Part shown: in pieces, positions 26,105-35,759 of the stretch
Layout: the number at the start of each line of letters is the position of its first letter
Position numbering within the stretch: the first letter of the stretch is position 1
From: Propionibacterium cyclohexanicum
GTDB taxonomy: Bacteria > Actinomycetota > Actinomycetes > Propionibacteriales > Propionibacteriaceae
DNA: 64,000 nt
NCBI RefSeq assembly: GCF_900111365.1
Contig: NZ_FOGZ01000012.1
Location: 1 to 64,000, forward strand
Reading direction: 5' to 3'
Program-made: the position numbers and the translations under genes
Notes under the pieces: generated by a model
Told to the model about the DNA's origin: nothing
The model's input: only the letters and a program-made list of their open reading frames with translations
Databases searched by the model: none

Positions 26105-27889
26105 ATGGCCGACTCGGTGACAACGCTGATCGTCCTTGCGGTCAGTGTGGCGCTGTTCATCTCCAACCGACTTCCGGTCGGGGTGGTCGCGATCCTCACT
26201 GCACTTGCACTGCCCGCCCTGGGCATCATCGATCTGCCCACTGCGCTGGCCGGCTTCGGCGATCCGGCCGTCATCTTCATCGCCACCCTCTTCGTGGTGA
26301 GCGAGGGCCTCGAGAAGTCCGGGATCACCGCCTGGGCAGGCCGCCAGATCACAGGGAGAGCCGGCGGCGGGCATGTTCGCCTCCTCGTGGCGGTCATGGT
26401 GGTCACCGCCATGCTCAGCGCCCTCATCTCGCCCAATGGCGCGGCGGCCGCGATGATCCCCATCACCCTGGCCGCCGCACGGTCCTCGCATCAGCGACCC
26501 GCGGCGCTGCTCATGCCAGTTGCCTTCGCCGCCAGCGCCGGCGCCCTGCTGACCCTCAGCGGCTCCGCCGTTAATGTCATGGTCTCCGAGACCGCCCGCG
26601 AGGTCAGTGGTGCCGGTTTCGGCTTCTTCGAGTTCGCGAGGGCCGGGATCATCCTGGTGGCAGGCACAGTTCTCGTGGCGATCGTCTGCGGCAGGCTCAT
26701 CCCCACCAGCCGCGATGCGTCCATAAGCAAGGATTTCGGGGCCCACCTGGACACCCTGCTCGACGAGTACGAGATCGAACAGGGCTTCTTCCACCTCTTG
26801 GTGAAGGAGAGCACACAGCGAGGACTGACCGTCGAGGGCCTGCGTACTGCATCTGTGCGGGTGTATGCGGCGCAATCGAGGGCCGAGGAGATCCGCGGCA
26901 CCGACGAGGTGCTGCAACCCGGCGACATCCTGCTGGCCACTGGACCCGGCGACGAGGTCCGGCGGCTGGCCGAGTCAATGGGTCTGAGCATCGAGATGGC
27001 GCCGCTGACCCGCCAGGACAAGTCCCAGCTGATCCATGAGCATGTCGGGCTCGCCGAGGTGATCGTGCCGCCGCGTTCGCCGCTGATCGGCCAGTTGTTC
27101 GTCACCGGCATGCAGCGTGGCGGGACCACGGTGCTGTCCGTTCGGCGCCGCGAGAAGGCCAGCGGCACAACGCCGGTGCGGCTGCGGGTGGGGGATGCCC
27201 TGCTGCTGCACGGCTCGTGGCCCGCGATCTTCCGGCTCGAGGACGACGAGGAGGTCCTCCTCATCGATTCCCCCGAGGAGGTCCGCCGCCAGATCGCCCC
27301 GATGGGCCGCAATGCCCGCTGGACCGCCGCTATCACCGCGGGGATGGTCATCCTGCTGGCAAGCGGCTATGTGGCACCGGCGGTAGCCGGGCTGCTTGCC
27401 GCCTGTGCCCTCGTGCTCACCGGGGTGGTGAGCGTGCCGGAGGCATATCGTGCGATCTCCTGGCAGACGGTGGTGCTCATCGGCGGCCTCATCTCCTTGT
27501 CGGTGGCTATCAGGGTCTCGGGGGCAGCCGATATCGTGGCGCACCTGGTCGTCCGGTTCGCCCGCTCCGGTGGGTTGATCGAGATCCTCGCCGTACTGTT
27601 CGTGGTGACGGCCGCGCTGGGCCAGGTGATCTCCAATACTGCGACCGCCCTGGTGATGCTGCCTATCGTCACGGCCATTTCCCAGACGACCGGAACCGAT
27701 CCGCGCCTCATGCTCATGTCGCTCGCGGTGGCTTCGGGAGCCTCGGTCCTCACCCCGATCGCCACGCCCGCCAATATGATGGTGGGGGCAGCAGCCGGCT
27801 ACCACTTCGGTGACTACTGGAAGTTCGGCGCAGTGACGATGGTCGTCTGGGCGGCGGTGGGCATCCTTGTCGTCCCCATGGTGTGGTGA
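26105..27889 (+). CDS. SLC13/ArsB-type anion permease with two RCK_C (TrkA_C) domains
   Basis: A 594-residue membrane carrier of the ion-transporter superfamily. Helices fill residues 1-210 (including the re-entrant-like ALISPNGAAAAMIPITLAA and LTLSGSAVNVMVS) and 425-594 (GQVISNTATALVMLPIVTAI, ASVLTPIATPANMMVGAAAGY). The N-T-A-T-A and P-x-A-T-P segments are the paired substrate-binding loops of the SLC13 fold. Between them a cytosolic segment (about 215-410) carries two TrkA_C-like repeats ending in LRVGDALLLHG and LQPGDILLATGPG. Such proteins import sulfate or dicarboxylates. ATG 26105 after GGGAG is preferred to GTG 26072. Confidence 0.82.
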   Translation: MADSVTTLIVLAVSVALFISNRLPVGVVAILTALALPALGIIDLPTALAGFGDPAVIFIATLFVVSEGLEKSGITAWAGRQITGRAGGGHVRLLVAVMVVTAMLSALISPNGAAAAMIPITLAAARSSHQRPAALLMPVAFAASAGALLTLSGSAVNVMVSETAREVSGAGFGFFEFARAGIILVAGTVLVAIVCGRLIPTSRDASISKDFGAHLDTLLDEYEIEQGFFHLLVKESTQRGLTVEGLRTASVRVYAAQSRAEEIRGTDEVLQPGDILLATGPGDEVRRLAESMGLSIEMAPLTRQDKSQLIHEHVGLAEVIVPPRSPLIGQLFVTGMQRGGTTVLSVRRREKASGTTPVRLRVGDALLLHGSWPAIFRLEDDEEVLLIDSPEEVRRQIAPMGRNARWTAAITAGMVILLASGYVAPAVAGLLAACALVLTGVVSVPEAYRAISWQTVVLIGGLISLSVAIRVSGAADIVAHLVVRFARSGGLIEILAVLFVVTAALGQVISNTATALVMLPIVTAISQTTGTDPRLMLMSLAVASGASVLTPIATPANMMVGAAAGYHFGDYWKFGAVTMVVWAAVGILVVPMVW

Positions 27890-27895
27890 GCCCCA

Positions 27896-27913
27896 CAGGT
27901 GGCGAGCCACCTG
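27896..27913 (+). terminator. Hairpin after the anion permease gene
   Basis: CAGGTGG-CGAG-CCACCTG forms a compact tetraloop hairpin 7 bases after the stop codon. No T-run follows. Confidence 0.5.
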
Positions 27914-28081
27914 CCCCACCGCAGCCCTGACCAGATGCGCTGGCATCTCGCGAGGTGACCGCAGCCCCGGTTGAGCGCGGCCGTGGGCGGCTCGCCCACC
28001 CTCGGCTCGTCGCACCGGTCGTTTTTCACATTCGACATCTGGTCGAAACACTACGGGAATCTCGGCCAATACATTGCGGGC

Positions 28082-29671
28082 ATGAGTTCCTTGCTCAGTG
28101 GCTATCCCGTCGCGGAAAAGACCTTTGATGAGATGGTCGGCCCCGAGGGGGTCCGAGAGCTCTATGGCGAACTCGCGAAGGGTTTCGACGAACAGGGCGC
28201 CGACGAGGTCCGCCAGCGCGCCGGCTATCTCGCCTCGCGCTATCTGGACACCGGAGTCACCTTCGACTTCAGCGGTCAGGAGGAACCCTTTCCCGTCGAC
28301 ATCGTGCCCCGGATCATCGATGTCGCCCAATGGGGCCACATCGAATCCGGGCTCAAGCAGCGTGTCCGGGTGCTCGAGCACTTTCTCGCCGATGTGTACG
28401 GTCCAGGCAAGATCTTCGACGACGGCGTCATGCCCAGGGCCCTGGTGACCACGTCCGCGCACTTCGTCCGCGCCATCTCCGGTCAGACACCTGTCAATGG
28501 AGTACGGATCCACGTGGCTGGAATCGACTGCATCCGCGACGGCCAGGGGGTGTGGCGGATCCTGGAGGACAATGTCCGGATCCCCTCGGGGGTCTCCTAT
28601 GTGCTGACCAACCGGCAGGCCACGGCAGCCGCCCTGCCCGAGGTGATGGGGCGATATGGCGTTCGGCGCGTGGACGACTACCCCGCCCGGTTGCGGGCCG
28701 CCTTGGTCAAGGCCGCCCCTGCGGGCGTGCCGGACCCCAATATCGTCGTGCTCACCCCAGGAGTGCACAACTCGGCCTATTTCGAGCACACCCTGCTGGC
28801 ACGCACGATGGGCGTTCCGCTGGTCGAAGGCCGTGATCTCGTGGCCCGGCATGGCACCGTGTACCTGCGCACCACCGACGGTCTCCAGCGCGTCGACGTC
28901 ATCTATCGCCGGGTGGACGACGACTTCCTCGACCCCGTGCAGTTCCGCACCGATTCGGTGCTCGGCTGCGCGGGACTGCTGTCCGCGCAGGCCAACGGCA
29001 ATGTGACCATCGCGAACTCCATCGGAAACGGTGTGGCCGACGACAAGCTCGTCTACTCCTATGTGCCCGACATGATCCGCTACTACCTCCATGAGGATCC
29101 GATCCTGCCCAATGTGCGTACCTGGCGTCTGGAGGAGCCGGAGCATCTGGCGGAGGTCGTCGATCGCCTCGATGAGCTGGTCGTCAAGCCGGTGGACGGC
29201 TCGGGCGGCAAGGGCATCGTGATAGGCCCGCAGTGCAGCCGCCGGGAGATCGATGCGGTGCGCACGAAGGTGCTGGAGTCGCCGCGTGGGTGGATCGCCC
29301 AGCCACTCGTCCAGCTCTCCACGGTGCCGACCATGGCCGATGGTGTGCTGCGCCCCCGTCATGTGGACCTGCGACCCTTCGTCGTCAATGACGGTGAGGA
29401 CATGTGGGTGCTGCCGGGCGGCCTGACACGGGTAGCCCTGAAGGAAGGCCAGTTCATCGTGAACTCCTCCCAGGGTGGCGGCTCGAAGGACACCTGGGTG
29501 CTCAACGCAGATGCCTGGGGCAACGAGCCGGTGCCAGCCGAATCCCACGAGGAGCGCGCACCTGGCCAGCCCGAGGTCTCCCACAGCGATGAGGCACCCG
29601 ACGAGGCCGAACACCAACAGCAGCAACAACAGCAGCAACAACAGGTCAGGACTGAGGTGGGTGCCCCATGA
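28082..29671 (+). CDS. Circularly permuted ATP-grasp protein (CP_ATPgrasp_2) with polyglutamine tail
   Basis: A 529-residue predicted amide-bond ligase of the DUF404/DUF407 family. Typical stretches are TFDEMVGPEGVRELYGEL, FPVDIVPRIIDVAQWGHIESGLKQRVRVLEHFLADVYGPG, WRILEDNVRIPSGVSYVLTNR, VLTPGVHNSAYFEHTLLAR, VDVIYRRVDDDFLDP and VVKPVDGSGGKGIVIG (the ATP-grasp glycine loop). The last 45 or so residues after the ATP-grasp core are acidic and end in ten consecutive Gln (residues 512-521) and VRTEVGAP. ATG 28082 matches the usual start of the family, although no strong ribosome site precedes it; a TTG at 27971 is in frame. It overlaps the next gene by 4 bases. It is predicted to join amino acids or peptides; no reaction has been shown for this set as far as I know. 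Confidence 0.85.
   Translation: MSSLLSGYPVAEKTFDEMVGPEGVRELYGELAKGFDEQGADEVRQRAGYLASRYLDTGVTFDFSGQEEPFPVDIVPRIIDVAQWGHIESGLKQRVRVLEHFLADVYGPGKIFDDGVMPRALVTTSAHFVRAISGQTPVNGVRIHVAGIDCIRDGQGVWRILEDNVRIPSGVSYVLTNRQATAAALPEVMGRYGVRRVDDYPARLRAALVKAAPAGVPDPNIVVLTPGVHNSAYFEHTLLARTMGVPLVEGRDLVARHGTVYLRTTDGLQRVDVIYRRVDDDFLDPVQFRTDSVLGCAGLLSAQANGNVTIANSIGNGVADDKLVYSYVPDMIRYYLHEDPILPNVRTWRLEEPEHLAEVVDRLDELVVKPVDGSGGKGIVIGPQCSRREIDAVRTKVLESPRGWIAQPLVQLSTVPTMADGVLRPRHVDLRPFVVNDGEDMWVLPGGLTRVALKEGQFIVNSSQGGGSKDTWVLNADAWGNEPVPAESHEERAPGQPEVSHSDEAPDEAEHQQQQQQQQQQVRTEVGAP
29615..29644 (+). repeat. CAA/CAG run encoding ten glutamines
   Basis: Ten glutamine codons in the near-regular order CAA-CAG-CAG-CAA lie in the 3' end of the ATP-grasp gene. 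The run is far lower in GC than its surroundings and could vary in length by slippage. Confidence 0.9.
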
Positions 29672-30591
29672 TGCTCAGCAGGATCGCCGAGTCGCTGTTC
29701 TGGATCGGGCGCTATGTCGAGAGGGCCAGCGACCAGGCCCGGGTCCTGGAGGTCCACCTCGATCTGGGATCGACGGCGACCGGGCCCCATGGCATGAACT
29801 TCGGCTCGTCGCTGTGCCGGGCCATGGGGGCCCAGCCGCTGGACTGCCTCACCTTCGAGGATGTCTGGGAGACCCTCGGGCTCAACCCGAAGTCGCCGCT
29901 GTCGATCGTCACGACCTTCGCGAACTGCCGCGAGAGCGCTCGCCGATGCCGCGAGATCCTCTCCACCTCCACCTGGGAGGCCATCAACCGTTCCTGGCGA
30001 GTGATCCAGTTCGGGGGTCTGGATCACCTCCGCCCAGCCGAGGCCTGCCGCGAGGTACGCGATTTCACGTCGATGATCGTCGGCACCCTCTCGGACACCA
30101 TGACCCGCGACCAGGCCTGGTACTTCCTCGCCGCCGGACGCTATATCGAGCGGACCGATATGACGAGCCGGATCCTCTATGCGACGGTCGTAGCGCCACC
30201 ACGGCCAGCAACCCACAATGTGGTGCTGCGCGCCTGCGGGGCCCAGCAGGCCTTCGTCGTCACCCGGGGACGCGAGGACACGCTCGCTGCCGCGGTGGAT
30301 TTCCTCATGCGCGACCGGCTCTTCCCCCGCTCGGTCGTGCACTGCCTGGGCCGGGCACAGGAGTCATTGGCGGCGCTGGACCCTACTGTGCTGCGCTCAG
30401 GATTCGAGGACGACGCGCAACGGCTGCTCGGGCGGGCGTGCGCGAATGTGGAATACGATGCCGAGCACGACGTGATGGCCACCCTGGGTGCCACCACGAC
30501 ACGCCTCACCGATGTGTGCAAACAGGCCACCCAGGCCTTGACCACCCGCTACTTCGAGGGCGCCCTGGCTCCCGAGTGGAAGGAGAGGTGA
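29668..30591 (+). CDS. Alpha-E domain protein (DUF403)
   Basis: A 307-residue all-helical protein of the alpha-E family. The N-terminus MLSRIAESLFWIGRYVERASDQARVLEVHLD is the family signature, followed by NCRESARRCREILSTSTWEAIN and YFLAAGRYIERTDMTSRIL. The second half repeats the pattern with SVVHCLGRAQESL. The start ATG overlaps the stop of the ATP-grasp gene (ATGA), so the two are translationally coupled. Its biochemical role is unknown; the constant pairing with the ATP-grasp and transglutaminase-like proteins implies one pathway or complex. Confidence 0.9.
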   Translation: MMLSRIAESLFWIGRYVERASDQARVLEVHLDLGSTATGPHGMNFGSSLCRAMGAQPLDCLTFEDVWETLGLNPKSPLSIVTTFANCRESARRCREILSTSTWEAINRSWRVIQFGGLDHLRPAEACREVRDFTSMIVGTLSDTMTRDQAWYFLAAGRYIERTDMTSRILYATVVAPPRPATHNVVLRACGAQQAFVVTRGREDTLAAAVDFLMRDRLFPRSVVHCLGRAQESLAALDPTVLRSGFEDDAQRLLGRACANVEYDAEHDVMATLGATTTRLTDVCKQATQALTTRYFEGALAPEWKER

Positions 30592-30594
30592 GCG

Positions 30595-31434
30595 ATGACC
30601 ACCACGCTGCGGATCGTCCACACCACTGGCTACCGCTACTCGGAACCGGTCAGCGACTCCTTCAACGAGATCCGGATGCAGCCGAGGTACACCCCCGAAC
30701 AGCTCATCCGGGAACGTTCGGTGCTCATCTCCCCCACCCCGTGGTCGTACTCCAGCATCGACTACTGGGGCACTCAGGTGACCTCCTTCGAACTCCATGA
30801 GCCCCACGATGTCATGACGATCCGGGTGGAGACCTCGCTCGATGTGACGCGCCGGCCTCCCGTCTCCAGTTCTCTTCGCCGCGAGGACCTCGAATCCGTC
30901 CGCGATCGCTGGAACGAGTACCTGACGATCACCCCCCTGGTCGATCCTGGCCCCGAGCTGGCGAGCAAGGCCGAGGAGATCGCCGCGCACGCCGTCACCG
31001 TGGACGAGTGCGGCCGCGGTGTCGCCGAGCTCGTGAACCGGTCATTGCACTATGCCTCCGGAACGACGACGGTCAACACCACCGCGGCCGAGGCATGGGC
31101 CACCCACAAGGGAGTCTGCCAGGACTACGCCCATCTGACGATCGGTGCGCTGCGCCACCTGGCGATCCCCTGCCGGTACGTGTCTGGCTATGTGATGGGC
31201 AGCGAGGACGCGCCGATCGGCACCGAGGTGGTCGGGGAGTCCCATGCCTGGGTGGAGTGGTGGAACGGCGCGTGGGTGGGTTTCGACCCGACGAACGACA
31301 CCGTCCCCACCGAGTCCCATGTGCAGGTCGGGGTGGGGCGCGACTACCGCGATGTGCCTCCCCTGAAGGGCATGTTCCGGGGCAGGGCCAGCTCGCAGAT
31401 GTTCGTCGAAGTGCGGATGACCCGACTCGCGTGA
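30595..31434 (+). CDS. Transglutaminase-like cysteine protein with bacterial transglutaminase N-domain
   Basis: A 279-residue protein. Residues 1-90 match the beta-rich Bact_transglu_N domain (LRIVHTTGYRYSEPVSDSFNEIRMQP, then DYWGTQVTSFELHEPHD). The catalytic core contains GVCQDYAHLTIGALRHLAIPCRYVSGY (Cys175), ESHAWVEWW (His217) and WVGFDPTND (Asp231), a complete Cys-His-Asp triad. It begins 3 bases after the alpha-E stop. Bacterial members of this family are generally thought to be peptidases or amidases rather than crosslinkers. It would hydrolyse, transfer or trim the product of the ATP-grasp protein; which one is not known. Confidence 0.9.
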   Translation: MTTTLRIVHTTGYRYSEPVSDSFNEIRMQPRYTPEQLIRERSVLISPTPWSYSSIDYWGTQVTSFELHEPHDVMTIRVETSLDVTRRPPVSSSLRREDLESVRDRWNEYLTITPLVDPGPELASKAEEIAAHAVTVDECGRGVAELVNRSLHYASGTTTVNTTAAEAWATHKGVCQDYAHLTIGALRHLAIPCRYVSGYVMGSEDAPIGTEVVGESHAWVEWWNGAWVGFDPTNDTVPTESHVQVGVGRDYRDVPPLKGMFRGRASSQMFVEVRMTRLA

Positions 31435-31446
31435 TCGGTCGGGAGC

Positions 31447-32079
31447 TCAGTAGTCCGTGTCGGGGCCGTCCTCGAAGGCGCTGAGATTCCAGGCGACGAT
31501 CCGCCAGCGCCCCTGACGGGGTTCGAGGATGGTCCACGAGCAGTTCTTGATGGAGCCCCGTTCGTGGGCCTGGGCGTAGCTCAGCCCGCACAGCGCCGCG
31601 GCACCCATCCGGATCGACACGCCGTGACTCACAATGACCACTGTCTGGCCGGGATGGGCCGACGCGATCTCTCGCAAGGCGGCACCCACCCGCCGGCCGA
31701 CCTCGGTGCGCGTCTCGCCGGTGGGCGAATAGCGCCTGTCGACCAGGCTGGAGTCACGCGGGTCGATGCCGCCCTCGGCGGCGATATCGGCGAAGGTCCG
31801 TCCCGCCCAGCTGCCGACGTCGATCTCCATGAGCCGCTCGTCGGTGGCCACCGCGAGCCCGGTGAGCTCGGCCAGCGCGTCGGCAGTAGTCGTGGTGCGC
31901 TGCAGCGGGGAACTGACGATGGCATCGGGATGCAGGGCAGCCACCTTGGGTGCCGCCTCGCGCGCCTGGTTGATGCCGGTGAAGTTCAGCGGCACATCGG
32001 TCTGTCCCTGGAAGCGGCTGGCCAGATTCCAGTCTGTCTGGCCGTGACGCCACAGCACCAGGCGTGTCGGTGCGCTCAC
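31447..32079 (-). CDS. Histidine phosphatase (phosphoglycerate mutase-like)
   Basis: A 210-residue member of the RHG superfamily. The phosphohistidine motif is LVLWRHGQTDWN at residues 7-18, with a second catalytic His in VVIVSHGVSIRMG and the Glu in DERLMEIDVGSWAGRTF. The GTG start at 32079 overlaps the rsfS stop (GTGA). In actinobacteria this gene regularly follows rsfS and is often named gpmB; some relatives act on glucosyl-3-phosphoglycerate or other sugar phosphates, so a mutase role is not assured. It converges on the transglutaminase-like gene. Confidence 0.88.
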   Translation of the reverse strand: MSAPTRLVLWRHGQTDWNLASRFQGQTDVPLNFTGINQAREAAPKVAALHPDAIVSSPLQRTTTTADALAELTGLAVATDERLMEIDVGSWAGRTFADIAAEGGIDPRDSSLVDRRYSPTGETRTEVGRRVGAALREIASAHPGQTVVIVSHGVSIRMGAAALCGLSYAQAHERGSIKNCSWTILEPRQGRWRIVAWNLSAFEDGPDTDY

Positions 32080-32456
32080 GAGGCACCCTCCTCGTGGTCG
32101 ATAACGGGTAATTGCAGCTCGGGACAGTCGCGCCAGAGCCTTTCCAGTCCGTAGCTGGCCCGGTCCTCGATGTGGAAGACGTGGACCACCAGATCGCCGT
32201 AGTCGAGCAGCACCCAGCGATTCGCGCCGTGGCCCTCCCGGCGCAGCGTGTGCTCCCCCACATCCAGCAGGGCATCCTCGATGGCGTCGACGATGGCCCC
32301 CACCTGGCGCTCGCCTCGCCCCGAGACGATGAGGAAGGTGTCGGCGATGGCGAGTTGCTCGCTCACATCGCGCCCCACGATGTCCACTGCCAGCTTGTCC
32401 GACGCCGCCTGGGCTGCCACCCGGGTGATCTCCAAGGCGTGCTCCGTGGCCGCCAT
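32076..32456 (-). CDS. rsfS: Ribosomal silencing factor RsfS
   Basis: A 126-residue protein that binds ribosomal protein uL14 and blocks 50S-30S joining during starvation. Family signatures are AADKLAVDIVGRDVSEQLAIADTFLIVSGRGERQVGAIVDAIEDAL (here ASDKLA) and GHGANRWVLLDYGDLVVHVFHIEDRASYGLERLWRDC. It overlaps nadD upstream by one base and the phosphatase downstream by four, in the standard nadD-rsfS arrangement. Confidence 0.95.
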   Translation of the reverse strand: MAATEHALEITRVAAQAASDKLAVDIVGRDVSEQLAIADTFLIVSGRGERQVGAIVDAIEDALLDVGEHTLRREGHGANRWVLLDYGDLVVHVFHIEDRASYGLERLWRDCPELQLPVIDHEEGAS

Positions 32457-33256
32457 CAGCGATTCTCCTCCTTCTGCAGCGAACCAGCGGGCCGCTCACT
32501 GCGTGCGTCAACCGTGCCCTGAGGGACCGGATCGGGCCGCAGGATCTGGGATTCATTTGCCTCGGTGTACAGGCCCCGCTTGGCGACATACTGCACGACC
32601 CCGTCGGGCACCAGATACCACAGCGGCAGGCCCGCTGCGACCCGGGTACGGCACTCGGTGGAAGAGATCGCCAGGGCAGGCACCTCGAGCAAGGTCACCT
32701 TGTCCGAGGGCAGGTGGGAGAGATCGCTGCGGTGCAGGTTCACGCCCGGTCGGGTGACCCCGACGAAGTGCGCCAGGTCGAACAGCTCATCGGCACCACG
32801 CCAGGTGAGGATCGAGCGCAGCGCATCGGCTCCGGTGATGAAGTACAGGTCCAGGTTGCCGCCGCGTTCGGCCCTGATGTCGCGCAGCGTGTCGACGGTA
32901 TAGGTGTTGCCCGCCCGGTCGATGTCGACCCGGCTCACGGTGAACTGGGGGTTCGAGGCCGTCGCGATGACCGTCATGAGATAACGGTCCTCCCCCTTGC
33001 TGACCCGCCGGCCGGCCTTCTGCCAGGGAACGCCGGTGGGCACGAAAACCACCTCGTCGAGATCGAAGCGGGCAGCCACCTCACTGGCCGCCACCAGGTG
33101 GCCGTGATGGATCGGGTCGAAGGTGCCGCCCATCACGCCGAGCCGGTAGCGCCGCCAGGTGTTCGTGCGAGCCAGTCCCAGATCCAGGCCCGAGTGCTCA
33201 TCGCCTCCGGACCCACCCTGACCGGAGCCGAGCGGCGGAGGGGCTTGTTCGGGCAT
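32456..33256 (-). CDS. nadD: Nicotinate-nucleotide adenylyltransferase
   Basis: A 266-residue NAD biosynthesis enzyme that adenylylates nicotinate mononucleotide. The nucleotide-transferase signature is [21 protein letters not shown] (near residue 39), with [18 protein letters not shown] and the C-terminal [13 protein letters not shown] (the I-S-S-T-x-x-R motif). Extensions at both ends (about 37 and 30 residues) lack family conservation, so the true start may lie downstream of ATG 33256. It is the middle gene of a proB-proA-nadD-rsfS run. Confidence 0.93.
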   Translation of the reverse strand: MPEQAPPPLGSGQGGSGGDEHSGLDLGLARTNTWRRYRLGVMGGTFDPIHHGHLVAASEVAARFDLDEVVFVPTGVPWQKAGRRVSKGEDRYLMTVIATASNPQFTVSRVDIDRAGNTYTVDTLRDIRAERGGNLDLYFITGADALRSILTWRGADELFDLAHFVGVTRPGVNLHRSDLSHLPSDKVTLLEVPALAISSTECRTRVAAGLPLWYLVPDGVVQYVAKRGLYTEANESQILRPDPVPQGTVDARSERPAGSLQKEENR

Positions 33257-33301
33257 GCGTTCAGCCTATCGAAAGACGAGCCTGCAGTGCCGAGGGCGAG
33301 C

Positions 33302-34543
33302 TCACGCGCGCACCTGGCCCTCGCCGGTCAGGACATACTTCGTCGTTGTCATCTCTGTCAGGCCCATGGGGCCGCGGGCATGCAGTTTCTGGGTGGAGAT
33401 GCCGATCTCGGCACCGAAGCCGAACTCGCCGCCGTCCACGAAGCGGCTTGAGGTGTTGACGAGCACGGCTGCCGCGTCGACCTCGGAGGTGAAGCGACGC
33501 TGGCTTGCCAAATCATTGGTGATGATGGTCTCCGAATGGCCAGTGGAGTATCTGCGGATGTGCGCCACTGCGGCGTCGAGATCGTCCACCACCCGGCACG
33601 CGAGATCGAGGGAGAGGTATTCGGCCTCGTACTCGTGCTCGCCTGCCGGCACGATGCGCTCGTCCATCGCCACGCTGGCCTCGTCACCGTGCACCGTGAC
33701 GCCGGCCTCGCGCAGCGCATCAACGGCCGCTGGCAGGAAGCTCGCGGCGATCTGGCGGTGCACGAGCAGTGTCTCCAGGGCATTGCACACGCTGGGACGC
33801 TGGGTCTTGGCGTTGAGGATCACTCGCAGGGCCAGCGCCCGATCGGCACTGGCATCCACGAACAGGTGGCAGTTACCGGTGCCCGTCTCGATCACCGGCA
33901 CCTGCGAGTCCTCGACGACGGTGCGGATCAGTCCCGCACCGCCACGCGGAATGAGCACATCGATCTGACCCCGGGCCGCCATCATCTGCTGGGTCGTCTC
34001 ATGCCCACCCTCAACGAGGTTCACCGCGTCGGAAGGCAGCCCGGCGTCCTCCAGGCCACAGCGCAGGGCCGTGACGACGGCTCGGTTCGATTCCAGCGCG
34101 CTTGAACTGCCCCGCAGCAGCGTGGCGTTGCCCGACTTCAGGCAGATCCCGGCCGCATCCGCAGTGACATTGGGCCTGGCCTCATAGATGATTCCCACCA
34201 CGCCGAAGGGAACTCGACGCTGATCGACATGCACGCCATTGGGCAGATCCCAGCCACGGACCACCTGGCCCACCGGGTCGGCCAGAGCCGCGAGATCGCG
34301 CAGGCCCTTCGCCATGCCGGCGATCCGTTCGGCGCTGAGGCTGAGCCGATCGATCATGGCCTCCGGTGTGCCCGACTGCCGTGCCCGCTCCACATCGAGT
34401 CTGTTGGCGCCCAGCACGGCGTCCGTGTTGGCCAACAACGCCTGCGCCATCGATACCAGAGCGGCGTCCTTGAGCTGGCGCGCCGAACCGGCGAGGATGC
34501 GTGCCGCAGCACGGGCGCGGGGAGTGATCTCGGTTACCTGCAC
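33302..34543 (-). CDS. proA: Gamma-glutamyl phosphate reductase
   Basis: A 413-residue proline biosynthesis enzyme that reduces gamma-glutamyl phosphate with NADPH to glutamate semialdehyde. Signatures are [37 protein letters not shown] and the active-site cysteine in [19 protein letters not shown]. The C-terminal [31 protein letters not shown] is diagnostic. It follows proB by 52 bases on the same strand and should be co-expressed with it. Confidence 0.97.
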   Translation of the reverse strand: MQVTEITPRARAAARILAGSARQLKDAALVSMAQALLANTDAVLGANRLDVERARQSGTPEAMIDRLSLSAERIAGMAKGLRDLAALADPVGQVVRGWDLPNGVHVDQRRVPFGVVGIIYEARPNVTADAAGICLKSGNATLLRGSSSALESNRAVVTALRCGLEDAGLPSDAVNLVEGGHETTQQMMAARGQIDVLIPRGGAGLIRTVVEDSQVPVIETGTGNCHLFVDASADRALALRVILNAKTQRPSVCNALETLLVHRQIAASFLPAAVDALREAGVTVHGDEASVAMDERIVPAGEHEYEAEYLSLDLACRVVDDLDAAVAHIRRYSTGHSETIITNDLASQRRFTSEVDAAAVLVNTSSRFVDGGEFGFGAEIGISTQKLHARGPMGLTEMTTTKYVLTGEGQVRA

Positions 34544-34595
34544 CAGCCCAGCCTACAATCCGGCCGCCACAGGCTCCTCCTCGGCGGATGGCGAC

Positions 34596-35759
34596 TCACA
34601 TGCCGGTGTGGTTCATGAGCACGAGCATGTCGCGGTGGATGACCTCCCGCTCGTACTCCACCCCCAGCTCGGCGGCCAGTTCTGCCGAATTGCGCCCAAA
34701 CATGGCCGGCAGCTCCTCGCTGGAGAAGTTCACGATGCCCCGCGCGATGACGCTGCCGTCGCCGGCAGCGAGCTCCACCGGATCGCCCGCCGCGAATTCT
34801 CCGCTTATCCCGGTGATGCCGGCTGCGAGCAGGGAGGCATGACGTCCGGTGATGGCGCGCACCGCCCCGGCATCGAGGACAATCCGCCCTCGTGCCTCGG
34901 ACGCGAAGGCAAGCCACAGCAGCCGTCTGGGCCGGCGGTGGTCGATAGGGGCGAAAACGGTGCCACCATCGATGCCTGCCAGCGCCTTGGCGGCGTCCTT
35001 GGCCTTGGCCATCATGACCGGGATGCCGGCGCACGCGGCGATTCGGGCGGCCTGGATCTTCGTGGTCATGCCACCGCTGCCGACCCCGGCGCTGCCAAGG
35101 CGATGGGTGTCCACATGGAGATTCTCCACGTCGGGGACGAAGCCGATCCGCACCGCGTCGGGGTCGTCGGGGTGGGCGGTGTACAGCGCGTCGACATCGC
35201 TGAGCAGCACCATGGCATCGGCTCGAACCAGTTGCGCGACGAGTGCCGCGAGCCGGTCATTGTCGCCGAAGCGAATCTCGTGGGTGGCCACCGTGTCGTT
35301 CTCGTTGACAATGGGCAGGACGCCCATCCGCAGCAGCGTGCCGAAGGTCCGCAGCGCATTGCGGTAGTTCGACTGACGAGTCACGTCATCGACGGTGAGC
35401 AGCACCTGCCCGACCCGGATACCTCGCCGGGCGAAGCCCTGCGCGTAGTGCTCCATGAGCAAACCCTGGCCCACCGCCGCGGCGGCCTGCTGATGGGCGA
35501 GGTCGCGGGGCCGGCGGCTCAGGCCCAGCGGGCGCAGCCCGGCAGCGATCGCCCCGGAGCTGATGAGCACGATATCGCGTCCGCCTTCGTGAGCGGTCGA
35601 GAGCGTGCCGACGAGCTCGTCGAGACGCTCGTCGTCCAAGCCCTTGGTGGCGCTGGACAACGAGGACGAGCCGATCTTCACCACGATGCGCCGAGCATTG
35701 CCGATGGCCGCCCGCACCTGCTCCTCGGATTCGATCGAGGGTTCAGCGCTCGTCGTCAC
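34596..35759 (-). CDS. proB: Glutamate 5-kinase with PUA domain
   Basis: A 387-residue kinase for the first step of proline synthesis. The amino-acid kinase domain shows [59 protein letters not shown] and [15 protein letters not shown]. The C-terminal PUA domain (about 290-370) includes [13 protein letters not shown] and [12 protein letters not shown]. The GTG at 35759 overlaps the 3' end of obg by 17 bases, so the two are probably translationally linked; the frame remains open upstream only because it lies over obg. Proline feedback acts on the kinase domain in this family. Confidence 0.95.
   Translation of the reverse strand: MTTSAEPSIESEEQVRAAIGNARRIVVKIGSSSLSSATKGLDDERLDELVGTLSTAHEGGRDIVLISSGAIAAGLRPLGLSRRPRDLAHQQAAAAVGQGLLMEHYAQGFARRGIRVGQVLLTVDDVTRQSNYRNALRTFGTLLRMGVLPIVNENDTVATHEIRFGDNDRLAALVAQLVRADAMVLLSDVDALYTAHPDDPDAVRIGFVPDVENLHVDTHRLGSAGVGSGGMTTKIQAARIAACAGIPVMMAKAKDAAKALAGIDGGTVFAPIDHRRPRRLLWLAFASEARGRIVLDAGAVRAITGRHASLLAAGITGISGEFAAGDPVELAAGDGSVIARGIVNFSSEELPAMFGRNSAELAAELGVEYEREVIHRDMLVLMNHTGM

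Noticed and set aside
26975-29641. An 888-codon open frame on the minus strand across the anion permease and ATP-grasp genes
   Set aside because: It spans two real genes and their gap, which no genuine antisense gene would be expected to do; its leucine run is only the complement of the CAA/CAG codons.
31447-32589. A longer phosphatase frame starting at 32589
   Set aside because: The extra 170 codons lie antiparallel-frame over rsfS and lack any homology-like sequence; the GTG at 32079 overlapping the rsfS stop is the natural start.
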